From positions 19,212,861 to 19,276,860 of the forward strand of contig CM020501.1 in NCBI GenBank assembly GCA_009823395.1: a DNA stretch of 64,000 nucleotides, read 5' to 3'. Below, one piece after another: positions 28,121-63,028 of this stretch. Numbering within the stretch: position 1 is the first letter of the stretch; every line of letters begins with the position of its first letter. The translations under genes were made by a program, and so were the position numbers. Under the pieces are notes generated by a model. It made no database searches and was not told the DNA's origin. It worked only from the letters and a program-made list of their open reading frames with translations. The stretch comes from Thamnaconus septentrionalis. Lineage: Eukaryota > Chordata > Actinopteri > Tetraodontiformes > Monacanthidae.

Positions 28121-28880
28121 CTCCGTCCATCTTTATATAGAGTCAGGCAGTAGCTTTCATTCGCTAATATGATTCCACAGATTCCCCAGGATCTGGAATT
28201 GCTTCGGATTTAGTTATTTTTACCCTGATATCGCAGACGATCGACGTGAGATCAAGCGGCGAATCAGAAAACATGCACCTCCCTCCCTCCTTCTCCCCTT
28301 CCACCCCTCCCCCTCTCCCTCCATCCGTCTGAGGCCTGAGAAGAATGACGGCCTGAGCGTTTGGGATCAAACACGCTCACCGCGACTGCACGTCACAGGG
28401 ACTCCAGTCTTTTAGCAGGCGCGTGCGCGTCGGCTGTCCGACCGCATCAGCGTTCCGATGGAGGCTACCATCCCCCGAGAGCTGCCAGTGCAGAGAGCAA
28501 CATGAGGTGGAGCAGGAAAAGAGTCCGGAAACGGCAGCAGCAGGCGTCCGCTGTGGAGACGGAGGTGGAGCGGAGGCCGTGGTAAAGAGGAGCCGGAGCT
28601 GGAGCAAAGGAAACAAGAAGGTGGAGGCAGATGGAGAAAGATGGAGACTTCAGACAAGGACAAAGTCCCCTGGAGGTGGGTCAGTCTCAGTGCACTGCCG
28701 GTGGTGCGACAAAGGATCTTATGCAGTGCAGTATAATGAAAATAGGTGGATGTTGTGCATAAACACAAACATTACATTGGCAAAAAAGGAAAAGCCTATA
28801 AATATTAATGACAATACAGTACAAAAAGACATTACAAGAAGAGAGTAAAAAGACAAAGGCCACGTGAAATAACAAAAAAG

Positions 28881-28886
28881 TTTATT
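28881..28886 (-). terminator. crtac1: Candidate polyadenylation signal for crtac1
   Basis: AATAAA on the minus strand, about 165 nt beyond the proposed crtac1 stop at 29051-29053. Its position supports ending the gene there. Confidence 0.55.
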
Positions 28887-29050
28887 TTTCAATGAAAATG
28901 AAAAAAAAAATGAAAAACATTGAAAATTGATACAATTTTAGCGTTTCAATTATGTGGCTCTACAAAAAGTTGGGTTTTCCTCACACACCTGTGGAAATGC
29001 ACACATAAAAAACAAGTCAAAGAAAAGAAACAGAAAACGAGATGTTTTTT

Positions 29051-32000
29051 TTATTTGTGAGCGAAAGAGCAAAAATGAAAAGCTGTACCTGCACAGCGAC
29101 TGTCCTTGACAACAAAACCTTCGCCACACTGAAAGACATAAAGTGAACTGGGATTAACCAAAAAAGTCGACAAGACAGAGAACAACTTCCCACTTCCGAC
29201 TTGTTCGCAGACAATTTTTATCTCCATGTTATCCATGAACACAAAGTTCTGTGAATGCTGCTTTGCTTTGACAGTCTGTTGGCCGAGTACCTGGGTGTCA
29301 TTGGCCAGCGGTGTCAGCTCCGCCCCCGAGGGATGGAGCACCTCCACCACCGTGTTCATCTCGCCAGGACGAAGGGTCCGGGTGAAGACGCTGCTGTCGG
29401 GCCAGGACACCTCTAGCACCGTCACCTCGTCGCTTCCTGAGAACCGCAGGGATTCGAAAAACAAACAAACAAAATCAACCCAGCGTCACTCTGAGCGCAG
29501 AAGCCGCGTCTTTCACTTTTGACGCCGGCGGTTACCCAGGCCGAAGTGTGCGACCGGCTCCATCTCGCACAGGTACCCAGAGCCTCCGTCGATGATGCGG
29601 GTGTGAACTCCACTCCGCCTGGTGAAGGCCGTGACCGTGGCCCCCCGGGCGAAAGAGCCAAACTGGGTGCGAGGGACGACCCGCAGCCAGTTGTTGGACG
29701 AGCCCTGGTGGGAATTCACACTATACTTTTCGCCTCAAACATTCGCTGCAAACATGGCAAGTGTGCTAAGAGCTCTTTTCCGTCATCTGGTGCCTACTTG
29801 GCTTCATTTTGAAAAGCAACTCTGGTTGGCCAATCAGTCAGGTGAGCTGTGACTGGAGCGTGAGTGCAGCATGTGTCCCAGCACCCGACCATAATTTGGT
29901 AGACCGACTACACTAAACTTACGAAATAAAATTACAACTTTATGGCCATTTTTACTCAAGATTCTGACTCAATCACACAGATTGGACACAGACAATTTGG
30001 GCTTTTTATAAACTAGCATTTTAGACTGAAAAAAAATCAGTCAGTTTTTGAAGGTTTGAATTTTGTGCTCCTTTCCATATAGACAGCCAGTCATTTTTAT
30101 TCTCTTTGCAACCGTTTTTGGCGGTCCCTGCTGGCCAAACGATAGAATGCAGGTTTTTGACACTCAAGTTGGCCTCTTTTTTGACCTAATTCTACCTCCT
30201 CTGGAAAGCCCAACCATTTACCATGACTGGAAGGTTGAGTTCATGCAAGTCTGTTGCTACGACCAAACGCTACTACGTGATCGCCGCTAGTTTAACGGAT
30301 GTGTGGCTCATTTTAGGGAAGTGAATAGCCTTAAACTAACTCTCCCTCAATCAGCTGTAACAACACTGTCACACACACATGCACACACACACCTGCGCAA
30401 CCCTGAAGACTGAGATGGGCTGCTGTACGCTCTCTCCATGTGCCAGCAGCAGGTCCAGCTGTCCGTCCCCATCTATGTCTGTCACGGTGCCACCTGTTGG
30501 GGAAAACAGAGTGTCACTGCAGGCCACCAGAACACTGCGGGATCCAGTGGTGGTGGTGGGGGTAAAGGTAGAAGGTGTCAGTGTGACAGCTGCATCCCTG
30601 GAAAGTCACACGCTTGCACACATTTCCACAACACAATGGCACAAAAAAAGTGTCTCATTGTACTTTTGACTTTTTCTTTTCTTTTTTCACAGACTTGTAA
30701 AGCTTAGTTTTTGTTTAAAATAAAGCATCAGTTTAAGCAAGAAGTTAAAGCTGATGTGTGTTTTTAGAAGGAGGCTATAAGCACCGGGTTAAATGTGCTG
30801 TTTTCTGGTGAACATAAAAGGGTTCTGGGGGATTATTAGTTGTGCAATGCTCCTTCGGCGGTGCACAGGACTGAGAATAAAGACCTAAGGCCTCCCCTAC
30901 AACTGAGCCGCATGTCGTCTCTGAGGCATGCTGCACCAACAGAGCACCACCTGCTCCGGCTGCACTGGTCTGAAAGAAAACAAACCCTCCATGCCTGCAC
31001 TGTGCGACCTCTTCTGTAAGCAAACAGAGCGGCTCATAAGTTCTGCCAGTAAAATAATGATACCATGAGACAAGTCGACAGCCAGTTTGGAGAGCTCGAC
31101 AGCTCAGTGACTGATCAGATTGTTTTAGTGAGTTCCTAGATGTTCCCCACCTGTTCCGCGCCCTGACGGCTCTGCAGCATCGCCAATGTTCAGCTCCTGG
31201 ATCAGAGGGTCTGCGCCGGCTCTCCTGGACACCCTGCAGCCAAGAAGCATAAAAAAACAAAAAAAAAACAAAACATTTGTGAACTGATTTATCACAAAAA
31301 AAACAGGGTTTTTCTTTGAAGAGTAGTTTTAAGTGGCACCTGAAAAGCCTGTTGGGTGCGTCGCCTCTGTAAGCTATATTGTTGAAAAGCACTTCCAGCT
31401 CCTTGTCATTGTCAAAGTCGGCCACAATGACGGTGCGGATCGGCGAGGGAGCAGCAAAAGCCCTGCTCGCTATATTCTGCAGAGGAGAACGACACATCGG
31501 TTTAATTCATCAAAGCCCACTGAACACAAAATATTATGCACAAACACCATCTGCTCTTACGCGGAATTTCGAGTTGCTGCCCTGAAGGAAAAGCCTGTGT
31601 GGTCCCATCCAGTTGCCATAGACGATGTCCGTCTTCCTGTCGCCGTCGAAGTCGGCGAGCGCGACTCCTCGTCCGTGCTGGTCGCGGTCCTGCACACCTT
31701 AACAACATTCATGAAAGAAATATTCAGCTGTTGAAATAACAGCTGTCGTGTTTCCACCGGCTTTAGAAAAAAGTTAACTATGTATCTATCTACATGTATC
31801 TATCTATCTATCTATCTATCTATCTTGCTTTGTTTTTAATCACTACAAACATGTGGCGGCTCAGTTGTAGCAGGAATCTGAAACCCAGCATATGCTTTTT
31901 TGGCATGTGTAGCTGCTTCAATAGAGTCTGGGATTGAAAAAAGAATTAATTAAAAAAATTGAGAAACCTTTAACTTTGATCAGAAACACTATTCAAGTTT

Positions 32001-34068
32001 GTGCTAGGCTCTAATCTTTAGCAACAAGAGTATTTTGTGTTAGTATAACTTCATTTGCAGATTACTCTTTAATGAAAAAAAACACTGATTAAAAACTCAT
32101 GGGGCGATAAGGCCAAAGATTATTCAGACACTGCAGCTGGGGTCACAAGTGTTCATGTTAAGTCGAAGCTGTTACTGGTTTCAGGCGAGATGTTGGAAAG
32201 ACAACTTGAGACAACATAACGTGCCTCCACTTCCTGTTTCATACTCACCAGCCTGAGAGGCCCTGTCGACAAAAGTCCCGGCACCGTTATTCTGAAACAG
32301 GAAGTTGGCTCCGTTCTCATTATCGCAGAACACGTCGGACCTGGCCGGGCTCAGGATTGGTCCCACGACAACGCCGCGCCCCCCTGCACGTGGAGGAAAC
32401 ACAATGCTGCATGTACCTACAAAAAACAAAAACTGTGCTCCCCAAGGTCTCCCCGAACCAGATCCTCACCCGTCAACTTGTTGACCCCGGCATGGGCGGC
32501 CACGTCCGACAGGGCGACGACGCCCCGGGGGACGTCGCTGGCGGCCTCGTCCATCTCCAGGAGGGCGTGAGGGCCGACGCTACCGCTGGCGTAGTTGGCC
32601 ACGTAGATGGAGTATCGGCCGGATCCCTGCACGGTGAGAGCAGATGCTGGGTGAGACGGAGGTAAGGATAAAAAAAAACAAAAAACAACAACTTGAGGAC
32701 TTTAAAAGTGGACGAAAGATGGACTTCACCGACCTTTCTGTCCACGCAGGCAACGGAGCGGCCCGCCATGCGGTTGGCGACGCCTCTCCGCACATTGACC
32801 TCGTCGCTCAGCAGGTCTTCGTAGCGCCCGTTGCGGAACTTGAAGAGTTTGTCGGAGTAAGTAGCCTTTCCTGAAATATAGATTAAGTTGGTCATCATTT
32901 AAAGTTCCTGTGTGAAAATGTTTGAAGGAAGCCTGCCTGACACCGCATTTTGTATTTAGGGCCACTGTCAGGGGGGGCTTTCTTTAAAAATGGTGGCGCA
33001 AGATGGCAGCAAGACCCTTATTGCTCTAAGTATATTCTTATCTATATATGAGAACTAATGTACCTTATGTGTCACATTACACAGACACACAAAAAAAAAA
33101 ATCTCATGACTCCATGTGCCACTTTATGCTGTGCTTTGTATTCTTTATTTTCCCTCTCGTATAGAATTTTTGCATCTAGCATTTTCTGATGTGTTGCCCT
33201 CCCGTCTTCATTTGCACCCACTGATGTAGTTTTATACTTTTGGTACTTTTTTTTTCTCTCTTGTTCTCTGCATTCTATCCTTACACTGTGGGCCGCAGAG
33301 TCAGAAAATGCTCTTTATATGTTACATAGATTGTAGGATTGACAATAAAGCTACCTTGAACCTTGACTCTTGAACTGTTCTAAGGGTAGGAAAACCAAAT
33401 TATTTTAGTTGTACTGCGAGTATAAACTATTATTAATGTATTTATGGGCGGAGTGTTAAGCTTTTACCAATATGAAAATCATGAATCAAGCCAAATTTTA
33501 TAGGGGGACGGACTGAGGAACGTTCCATCGGGTGTGCCGGAATTTAAAGGGTTTTTCAGCAACATCAGGATTGTGCACCATTTACCAGAGTACGCGTTGT
33601 TTGTGTTGAGGAAGTAGATCTCCTCCCGTCCGTCTCCGTCCACGTCACAGGCGGTGACCCCGATGGCGTTCCCCGCTGTGTCTCTCAGGGCGTAGAAGGG
33701 GGAGTCGCTGTCGTCCACGGCGATGTTCATCAGTCTGTTCTCTGTACGATTGTACTTCAGCACCAGGTTGGGCCCCCGGTACCTGTGGGGGACGCGACTC
33801 AGGTGAATGAGCATCAGAAGCAGGTGAACGGCTCAGCACTTTCAGCTGTTGCGGCGTTGCGCACCCACCCTGCAACCACCACCTCTAGGTCGCCATCACC
33901 GTCCACGTCGGTCACAGCCATGCCGTAGTTCAGCTGAGTGGGATTGTGCAGCGTGTCAGGAGGGAGAATCGACTGGGTCACCACCTGGAACATGGGTTCA
34001 AAGCTCTGGGAGACGGACCGATGGCAGAGTCCGAGCAGGACGAGTAGTGGAACACCGAGACTCCACAT
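29051..34068 (-). CDS. crtac1: Cartilage acidic protein 1, form without EGF tail
   Basis: CRTAC1 is a secreted calcium-binding matrix protein; its brain form LOTUS blocks the Nogo receptor. Exons (high to low): 34068-33869, 33782-33586, 32870-32734, 32626-32470, 32383-32249, 31697-31561, 31476-31340, 31233-31151, 30493-30393, 29704-29536, 29436-29291, 29128-29051. Phases close to 558 aa (human 661). The start MWSLGVPLLVLLGLCHRSVS is a signal peptide. FG-GAP/VCBS-type calcium loops recur: DVDGDGDLEVV, DVDGDGREEIYF, DFDGDRKTDIVYGN, DFDNDKELEVLF, DIDGDGQLDLLL. The ASPIC/UnbV module (NNWLRVVPRTQFGSFARGA, then IIDGGSGYLCEMEPVAHFGL) follows. After CGEGFVVKDSRCA the frame runs into a stop at 29051 instead of entering an EGF-like domain. 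A weak donor (GTACAG) at 29088 could splice on, but no EGF exon was seen down to golga7b. Confidence 0.93.
30080..30170. repeat. Dispersed teleost repeat, copy 2
   Basis: Located in crtac1 intron 9. It shares GACAGCCAGTCATTTTT, GCGGTCCCTGCTGGCCAAAC and AGAATGCAGG with the copy at 28030-28120, in the same orientation. Confidence 0.55.
31787..31825. repeat. (ATCT)n microsatellite
   Basis: Tetranucleotide tract with one interruption in crtac1 intron 5. Confidence 0.9.
32985..33372 (+). mobile_element. Probable retroelement 3' end in crtac1 intron 2
   Basis: The stretch starts near GGTGGCGCAAGATGGCAGC and runs through T-rich sequence to GACAATAAAGCTACC. It ends in the short tail repeat TTGAACCTTGACTCTTGAAC. 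A polyadenylation-like signal followed by a short tandem tail is typical of fish non-LTR elements. No reading frame and no clear target-site duplication were found, so the class is uncertain. Confidence 0.4.
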
Positions 34069-35302
34069 CTGGGCAGCCGGCAATGTACTGTAAATAGGAG
34101 GAGATCATCGGCTGAGCAGTTGGACAGAACCAGGGTGGTGCATATTTACACACCTGAACAATTCAACAATAATAGTCTGAAGCAAAAGAATAAAATATAT
34201 GAATTTAAGTATATATGTTTTCCCTTTGAAGAAAAACATTAATATAATTTTTATATATACAGTTTTGTTTGTGCTGTTAAAATATCAAGTTACACGGCAT
34301 GCACACAAATAAACAAGTTATGACCCTTATATTACCTGTCATCATACTCAGACATGCATAAATTGTGTCACTTTATAAATAATCTTACCTGGCAATCGAG
34401 CTTAAACCGTGGATGCAGGTCTCAGGGTGTGTGAGACGGATGGGACCTGTTTTACCTAAGTGTTCAATTTACGAAACAGCTTGTGTAACGTCTAAATATT
34501 TGGCCAATCAGCGAAAGGCTGTGCAGTAAAGTCAGCGCTGTGACCAATCACGGCTCAGTTTGTAAATGACGTCCCAACCGGAGTCGGAAGTCGCTGTATT
34601 ATTTGCCGTGTAGTCGCAATTTAACTTTTTTTTTTTTTTTTTTTGCCAACTTCAACGGGAAAAACTTTAAATATTACAAGAAAATAAGGGTTGAGGGGGT
34701 GAAGCACCTACGATATGATAGTAACGTGAGGGTTCCGTGCATTAAAACGAAGCCGAGAGGTGTGTTTGCCGTCCGCTGTGCTTGGCTCTAAACACCATCT
34801 CCCAGAATGCTGTGCGGTGGCTGTAAATCGTGCGTCACTTGTGCGACTAAAGTCTGTTGTGCCGAACGAGTCAGTCAGACGCAGGTAAACTGAGACAAAT
34901 TTACACGTAAAATGCAGCTATATGTTTTTTTTTTTTAAATGAAAGATAATACTTTAAATGATTATACTTTACGCATGCGGTTACAAACTTTATAGTTTTT
35001 CCTAATTCATCCAAAACGGGTAATCAAACAGCTGCACTTAGCTTAACTTGGATGTTGAATGTCGGTACAGACCAGTGAAACACATCGCTTCATCAGTAGG
35101 TTGTCATATTAGACACGTTATTGTTGTGATTGTTCTGTTGCCTGATCATAATACAATCAGTGAAAGTGCACTAGATCTGCTGCTCAAGATCTGGTAAGCA
35201 CCGCGTTATCTACGACAGTTTGCGTTCTATAACGGTCCAGCTGGACGTCCTTTGTCCTCCTCTCTCCAGATGTTTTATTAGAATAAATAATAAAAATAAA
35301 AA
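34069..35302. promoter_or_regulatory. Divergent promoter region of crtac1 and r3hcc1l
   Basis: The two genes are head to head with 1.2 kb between start codons. On the plus strand an inferred non-coding r3hcc1l exon ends at 34884 (CGCAG|GTAAAC), and its partner acceptor lies at 35268-35269. CCAAT motifs occur near 34502 and 34544 (GGCCAATCAG, GACCAATCAC). crtac1 upstream exons are not resolved. Confidence 0.5.
35270..35281 (+). promoter_or_regulatory. r3hcc1l: Minimal upstream ORF in the r3hcc1l leader
   Basis: The first bases after the inferred acceptor read ATG TTT TAT TAG, a three-residue upstream ORF ending 21 nt before the main start. Start context is unknown because it depends on the upstream exon (…GCAG|ATG). 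It could lower translation of the main frame. Confidence 0.45.
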
Positions 35303-39333
<4,031 letters not shown>

Positions 39334-39960
39334 CCGGACAGAAGTCATCCTCCCACTTTTCTTTCTTCTCCACCCCCCCCTTTTTTTAATTTAGATTCCC
39401 TGATTCAGCTGAGGCTAAAGTCCCACACCCCCTTTTTTTTTATTCCCTCTGTCCACTGGCCACTCCCTCCGACCGCCACTCTTCCCAGAAATGGATTGAA
39501 ACCATTAATTCTATCCTGGTCTTCAACTGTCTGCCACTGACCGTCCCTTCAGCCACTCAACATCAACCCTCAGTGTCAGAGCAGATCAAGGTGTCTCCCT
39601 CTCTGGCCAGAAATAGTATTTCTTGTGTTTTAATGACTTTGGAGTCTCTGTTGCTGCACTTGGTCTGATCGGCTGTCAAGGTTTAACTGGTGCTCAAGGG
39701 AACATTTTTTTTTTTTTTTTTAAAGTAGATCTGACCACTGTTGATCTGTAAGTTGTATTTTTAAAATGAAATATGACATCTGCAGATCTTCATCTTGACT
39801 TATGTCATGATGACACAGAACAAAACTCGTCATTTTAGTCGCTAAATTAAAATTTGTTGATGTGTTTTTTTTAAGAACTTTTTTTTGTCACGTAAGTAAT
39901 TGAACTGTTAAGTTGTTATGAAACCTCCTCTGAGAAATAAAAGAAAAATGCCAAAGAGCA
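39334..39960 (+). other. r3hcc1l: r3hcc1l 3' UTR
   Basis: Non-coding sequence after the stop, with AATAAA at 39936-39941 as the likely polyadenylation signal. Confidence 0.6.
39936..39941 (+). terminator. r3hcc1l: Polyadenylation signal for r3hcc1l
   Basis: Canonical AATAAA about 600 nt beyond the stop codon. Confidence 0.55.
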
Positions 39961-42900
39961 GATTGTTGTTCAGCGTTGTGGTTGTCTGTCCAAGCAGGAC
40001 TGTTCATTATTGTCAACATTGCAACTGTAATAAGACTGAAGAACTCATTTAAACCATACGGTTTAAGTGGAAAACAATATTATCTTTTGGTCAAAGAAAA
40101 TAAAAAATAAATGCAAAGTACATGCAACACTTTACACTCTAAGCTGGAAGAAGGCCAGTGGTCAATGCAGAAGAACAAAAACTCTGGTTAGAATTAAGGT
40201 GTAGGTTGAAGTTAGGGTTGGAGTTCACACTTAAATAATTATGTCGTAATATATGCACTGAAATCAAAAGAATGATAAACTGATCAATTAAATCACCTTT
40301 AGTGAATTCATCTGATTTAATTGATTCCGCTTTTAATAATGTATTTATTTAAATTTTGCTTAAGTTGATGACATTTATTTATTTATTTAATGATTTGTTT
40401 AATTTTAGCACTTTCAGCTCTGCACAGCTCACAGTAAGAACTCAGCTGCCCCTCACTGCTTCATGCCACCATGTGTTGAGCTCCAGTCACAGTCACTTCT
40501 TCTGATGCATTTGTGTTTATTTGGCTGTTGGACCTTTTAAAACATTTTTTTTTTTAAACACACTGCCTCTCAGAAGAGTCAAACCCACAACCACTGACTT
40601 ATGATGAGCTGAGTCAGGGCTCCTATTGGTGAACTGAGAAAAATCATCTATCTTACTGAAAGGAACCGGAATTCTCATCACTACCGGACGACAGCAGTCT
40701 CCTCTGAAGCTCTGCCTTTCAACCACAGGCCAGTGATTTGATGCTGCACCTCCTTCCTTCATCCCCTCAGCTAACAATTAGCTCTCACAATCCCATTTTG
40801 GTGCTGCAAACAGCTGCAAATGTACCATTTGTTGCACAACGCTTGATCTCAGAAGCTGATGGATTGGTGGGTGCTTGTTGCCATCCCATGTGATTTATTT
40901 GTAGTAACCTTCTGCCTTCAAATGTGCACAACCCATTGCAGCTGTGAAGGACAAACAAAGGAAAAAAAGCTGTCAATGTGAGCATTTAAAAAGATTTGCT
41001 GTGGACTGATTTGTTGATGCTAAAAGCATGGAGGGAACATTTTCTAGGAATTCCAACCAGGAATTGCTGCAATCCTCAGTAAGTGGAATGACAAAAAAAA
41101 CCCAACATGTTGTATTCCTCTTTCTGAGAAGATCAACTACTTCAAGTTGAAGGGTGCCAGGTGTCTGGAGAGAGGTGTTGTCTGTCTGCACAGACCCCCC
41201 CTGCCCTCGACGAACAATCACACAACTTACACATGTTCTAGTGTACAGCAAAAACCATCAGTAGACAAATTTTCAAGGTGTGGTGTGCCAGGAGACACAT
41301 GGACCTCCCAGTTCCCTGCAGCCGAGCTGCACGCTGCACCTCACCATCGTCGTGTGAGATCTCCCACCCCGCCTGTAATCTTCTGCATTGCTGCGGCTTT
41401 ACGACGACCTGAAGTGCCACAGAGGGGCCTGCAGGGCCGGGCGCCGCGCTCACAATCATTAGATTGAGTGAAAGTGTCGGCTCCAAGTGTGTAACGAAGA
41501 GACCTTACACTGCTTCAAATTAAATATGAGGCACGGTCCAGATGAAGAACACCACCATCACCACAAAAAAGGCTTTCTGCTGTTGCGTCTCATGGCAACA
41601 AACAGCAAACACGCCTTACGTCACCCCTCTGCCTGCTCAGAATCAAAGCTTTGTGACACTCAAGCAGAAATGTCACCAAAACACCACCCAGCATCATTTT
41701 CTCACTCAAGACAGGCCTTGACTATGGGAGTTAGCTAGTCTTTTCATTTCACAAAGGCAGAGATAACATTTCATCAACATTCAATGTCGCTGTGTAATAC
41801 TCTGTTTTGCAGTGTTGTGTCTATTGTGTTAGCGGAACAATAACACAAACCTGCTTTTAGCATAAACCCTGTTCTTTCAATTGGCAGTGAACTGTTTGTG
41901 TAAAAATGGGACCCAGTTCAAATAAATGACCCCCCAATTGGTGGGACTTCCAGTTCTGGAGATATGACTCTTGACAAGAGTTGAAAAAACTTTTGTAGCT
42001 CTGAAACGGAGGGTTGAAGAATGACAAGTAGTTGGGCGAATTATAGCCGTTTGAAGTTTCCCCATTTAAATTAATAGGGTTGGTTTTTTTTTGTGAAAGG
42101 TTTGGGTTGGGATGGGTTGGGTTGCAGTTGGGGTTGGTGTTTGGGGTTGGTGTTGGAATTGGGGTTGAGGTTGGGGTTATGGTAGGGATTAGGATTTTTC
42201 ATCATTGCTGTGTTCTTAATTTGAATAAATTTTGAAAAGAAGGAAGGGGGGCTAGCTGGCACTAGCTCCACTTACCAGTTTGCTGCTGATCAGTGTTGTT
42301 CACCACCAGGTTGTCTTCAGCGCTGGCAAGTGAAGAAGAGTGATGGCCTCACTGTTTCATTTCTTTCTAGGTGGTTTTGGAGATTGACAAATTATTGAAA
42401 AGGCATGAATTTCTGTTTTGATTCCTGTTTGGGGCAACTGGATTTTACCCAAGATTTTGTTCCTTTTCTATGTATGACTGAGGTACTTCTATACCTCTGC
42501 ATTCCTCAATCAAGAGGAGTATATGGCTCAGTGGACTAAACTATCACAGAACGGCAATCTGATGGGTTGGGGTTGGGAAAAGGATTGGGGTCAGGGATTG
42601 GGAAAAAAGATTAGTGTTAGCGTTAGGGTTGGGGCTACTGCAAAAAGAAAAGAGCCACCACATTAGCGCCTATGGCAATCTTTTTAGCCCATCTTGGTTT
42701 GCAGTTCATTTACTTCATGCATTTCTTCTTGACCTTCTTCTGTGATTTTTAAGGAACGCTTGCAGGAGTTGCCTTCCCTATTTCAGCAAAAGCAGAGGGC
42801 AGTAACCAAGTAACTTAAATTCTTTCCGCTGAATTTAGGCAAGATGGATGTGCAAGATTTTGGACCAGTTCTGACGTTCATTCTCAGAATGCGTCTCTCC

Positions 42901-45045
42901 ATTTGTTTCCTTAACGTTTCACCATTTTATCAAGCTAGTGTCTAACTTTTAGACTAAATATTTCAGCAATCACTGGCTCCACTCAGTCAGTTGATTTACA
43001 CGTTGTTGGATCGCCTTATTTTCTAGTGCCGTGCTGACGATCCGCGTGTTCGAGAGTCTTAGGAGAAGAATGCTGATTTTATCTTTAGTATGCAAATTCA
43101 TTCAGAATACAAGTATACAGAGCTCTGGGTCGAGTTCAAGCCTAACATCAACTAGTGCTATCAGGTCCTGAAGTCTGACTGACTCTTTGTCCCCTGGTCA
43201 GTCTTTTAGATAGAGAAGATCCAGTTGTTCTGGCTGGCGCGCTCAGATTACGTCCTCCTCTGATTGGCTGTCTGGTCTCCGCACCCCAGTCTCATTAGAT
43301 GTTGCCGCTGCCTTTGTTCCCAGATGTAGGCTGAGGTCCGAGGTGTAGATGCTTGGTAGAGAGATGCTGGATCCTCTCTCTGCCTGGTACCGCAGGTCAC
43401 CTAAGGTCACTGTTTTACGATGGCCGCATTCCTGTGTCCTCTCTTAGGTATCATGTTACTCCGCACAAAGCTTACAAGGCATGTTATGCATACATTGCCC
43501 ATCTTATGAATGGGTTAACTTACTGGATTAAACATATTCATATCAATGATTATATAATTATGAATATTTATATCAGTGAGTATATGATTATGCTCAAGCA
43601 TCTCAATTAAAACATAATGTTACCTTCAACGTCAAATATATTCTGCTACTTGCGTCATACTTGCATAGCAGCCATTTGTTATGCTTACTTGGGTGCAAAG
43701 GATGCTTGAAAAAGTGTTTTTTTAGTTTTGGGTTTCCACTGAGTTTACGATACCATATTGCGCTCCAACTCATAAAAGGTAAAAAGGTCAGAGCCAGTGG
43801 TGGCGTTAAAGTAAAGGCTGTGCAGCAAGACAAAAGGCTGCTGTGGTAGTATGTGCTGGGTATAAGGTTGGAGAAAAACCCTAAAATGCAGGTCATCTTG
43901 GGTCTCAAGCAAAATATCTTGAGCAATTGTGCCTTTTAGATGTCTGGATCAAAACAATGGCGTCTGCAATTAAACAAAGATAAATAATATACTGTGGAAG
44001 TTCAGCGTGTCCACTAGATTTGTAGTATGTATTTTTTATATGTATTTTTTTGTTTCTTCTTGTAGACTTCAAAACCGATTCCTCTTTGCCTTGCTGACTA
44101 GTTTACTTACTATTTGACTTGTACATTTTTTTGTTGAAAACCTCTGTAGTCAAATAATCATGCTTTAAGTGACCATTTAAGTTTGTCAATCTGACATTTA
44201 TTCTGCAACTACCATTATAAAGTACCGGTTAAAGGTACAATACCGCATACAGCCGATCTTATCCGACGTTGGCATCGTTACAGGTCAAAGAACAAACAAG
44301 TTCAAAATACCAAGTATTCAAATCAACAATACAAAACAGCCACACAGGGACACGTTTCAAAAGTATATTAAACTTCTGCATAAATTAGAGAGACCTAAGG
44401 AGAGTTATTATTTTTTTCTCCAGAGAGGTAATATAAAACTGTACATGACAATACATTTGCAATAACATTACAATATTTATTCAAATAAGGCAAAAATAAA
44501 AAATAGCACCATGAAAAATGAAGTTGTTCAAAACAACACAACCACACAGTTGTAACAGGAAATACTGCATCTGGAACGTGAGCACAGGAAACAGGTACAG
44601 AGTTTTATGGATCTGGGTTGACAGTTCAAGGCCGACAGCCGGCTCATGGTCCGGGTTGTTTTCTTAGACCTCTACCTTCACAACTGCAGTTATGTTTTGA
44701 TAACCATAATTATATATTTGTTACAAAATTAGAGACACATTTGTTTTTTTTTAAAAATGGGAAACTATCCTACTCTATGTTTGTCATGGCGCCGCAAAGC
44801 CTTAGGTGGCCTTTTTCTATGTTTTTGTATCTTTTCAAAAGAAGACAGTCACTGCTGATAACAACCAATCTCAGGATCATTTCTGCATCAGAGCTCCTCC
44901 CCTTACATTATAGTGTGCCACCCTCCTTCCCTTGACCCCCAATCATCTCATTATTGTACTGGCACATCTTTCAACCTCCTGACGTGTGGAGGTGTGGCAA
45001 GGGGTTGTGCAGCTGTTCCGTCCTAAAGTCTGCGTGTTGCTGGAT
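39961..45045. other. Convergent intergenic region between r3hcc1l and loxl4
   Basis: AT-rich spacer of 5 kb. I see no coding exon on either strand. It holds G-rich GGTTGG tracts near 42.1 and 42.6 kb. The loxl4 3' UTR must lie at its right end; minus-strand AATAAA words occur at 44476-44481 and 44197-44202. Confidence 0.55.
42084..42190 (+). repeat. G-rich GGTTGGG degenerate tract
   Basis: Irregular repeats of GGGTTGG and TTGGGGTTGG over about 100 bp. A shorter related stretch lies at about 42562-42635. It has G-quadruplex potential on the plus strand. Confidence 0.7.

Positions 45046-63028
<17,983 letters not shown>

Larger units (their letters stand above)
25931..28880. other. Convergent intergenic region and golga7b 3' UTR
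   Basis: This region holds the golga7b 3' end, repeats and a CpG-rich patch near 28150-28680. I looked on the minus strand for an EGF-like exon belonging to crtac1 and found none. The frames in the CpG-rich patch overlap on both strands and match no family I know. Confidence 0.5.

Noticed and set aside
28361..28848. CpG-rich open frames downstream of golga7b
   Set aside because: Frames on both strands are Arg/Ser/Pro-rich without similarity to crtac1 EGF or any family I know; they may be part of an untranslated region.
30775..31497. 240-codon minus-strand open frame
   Set aside because: It overlaps the true crtac1 exon 31340-31476 only at one end and otherwise reads through intron sequence; the spliced model closes phase without it.
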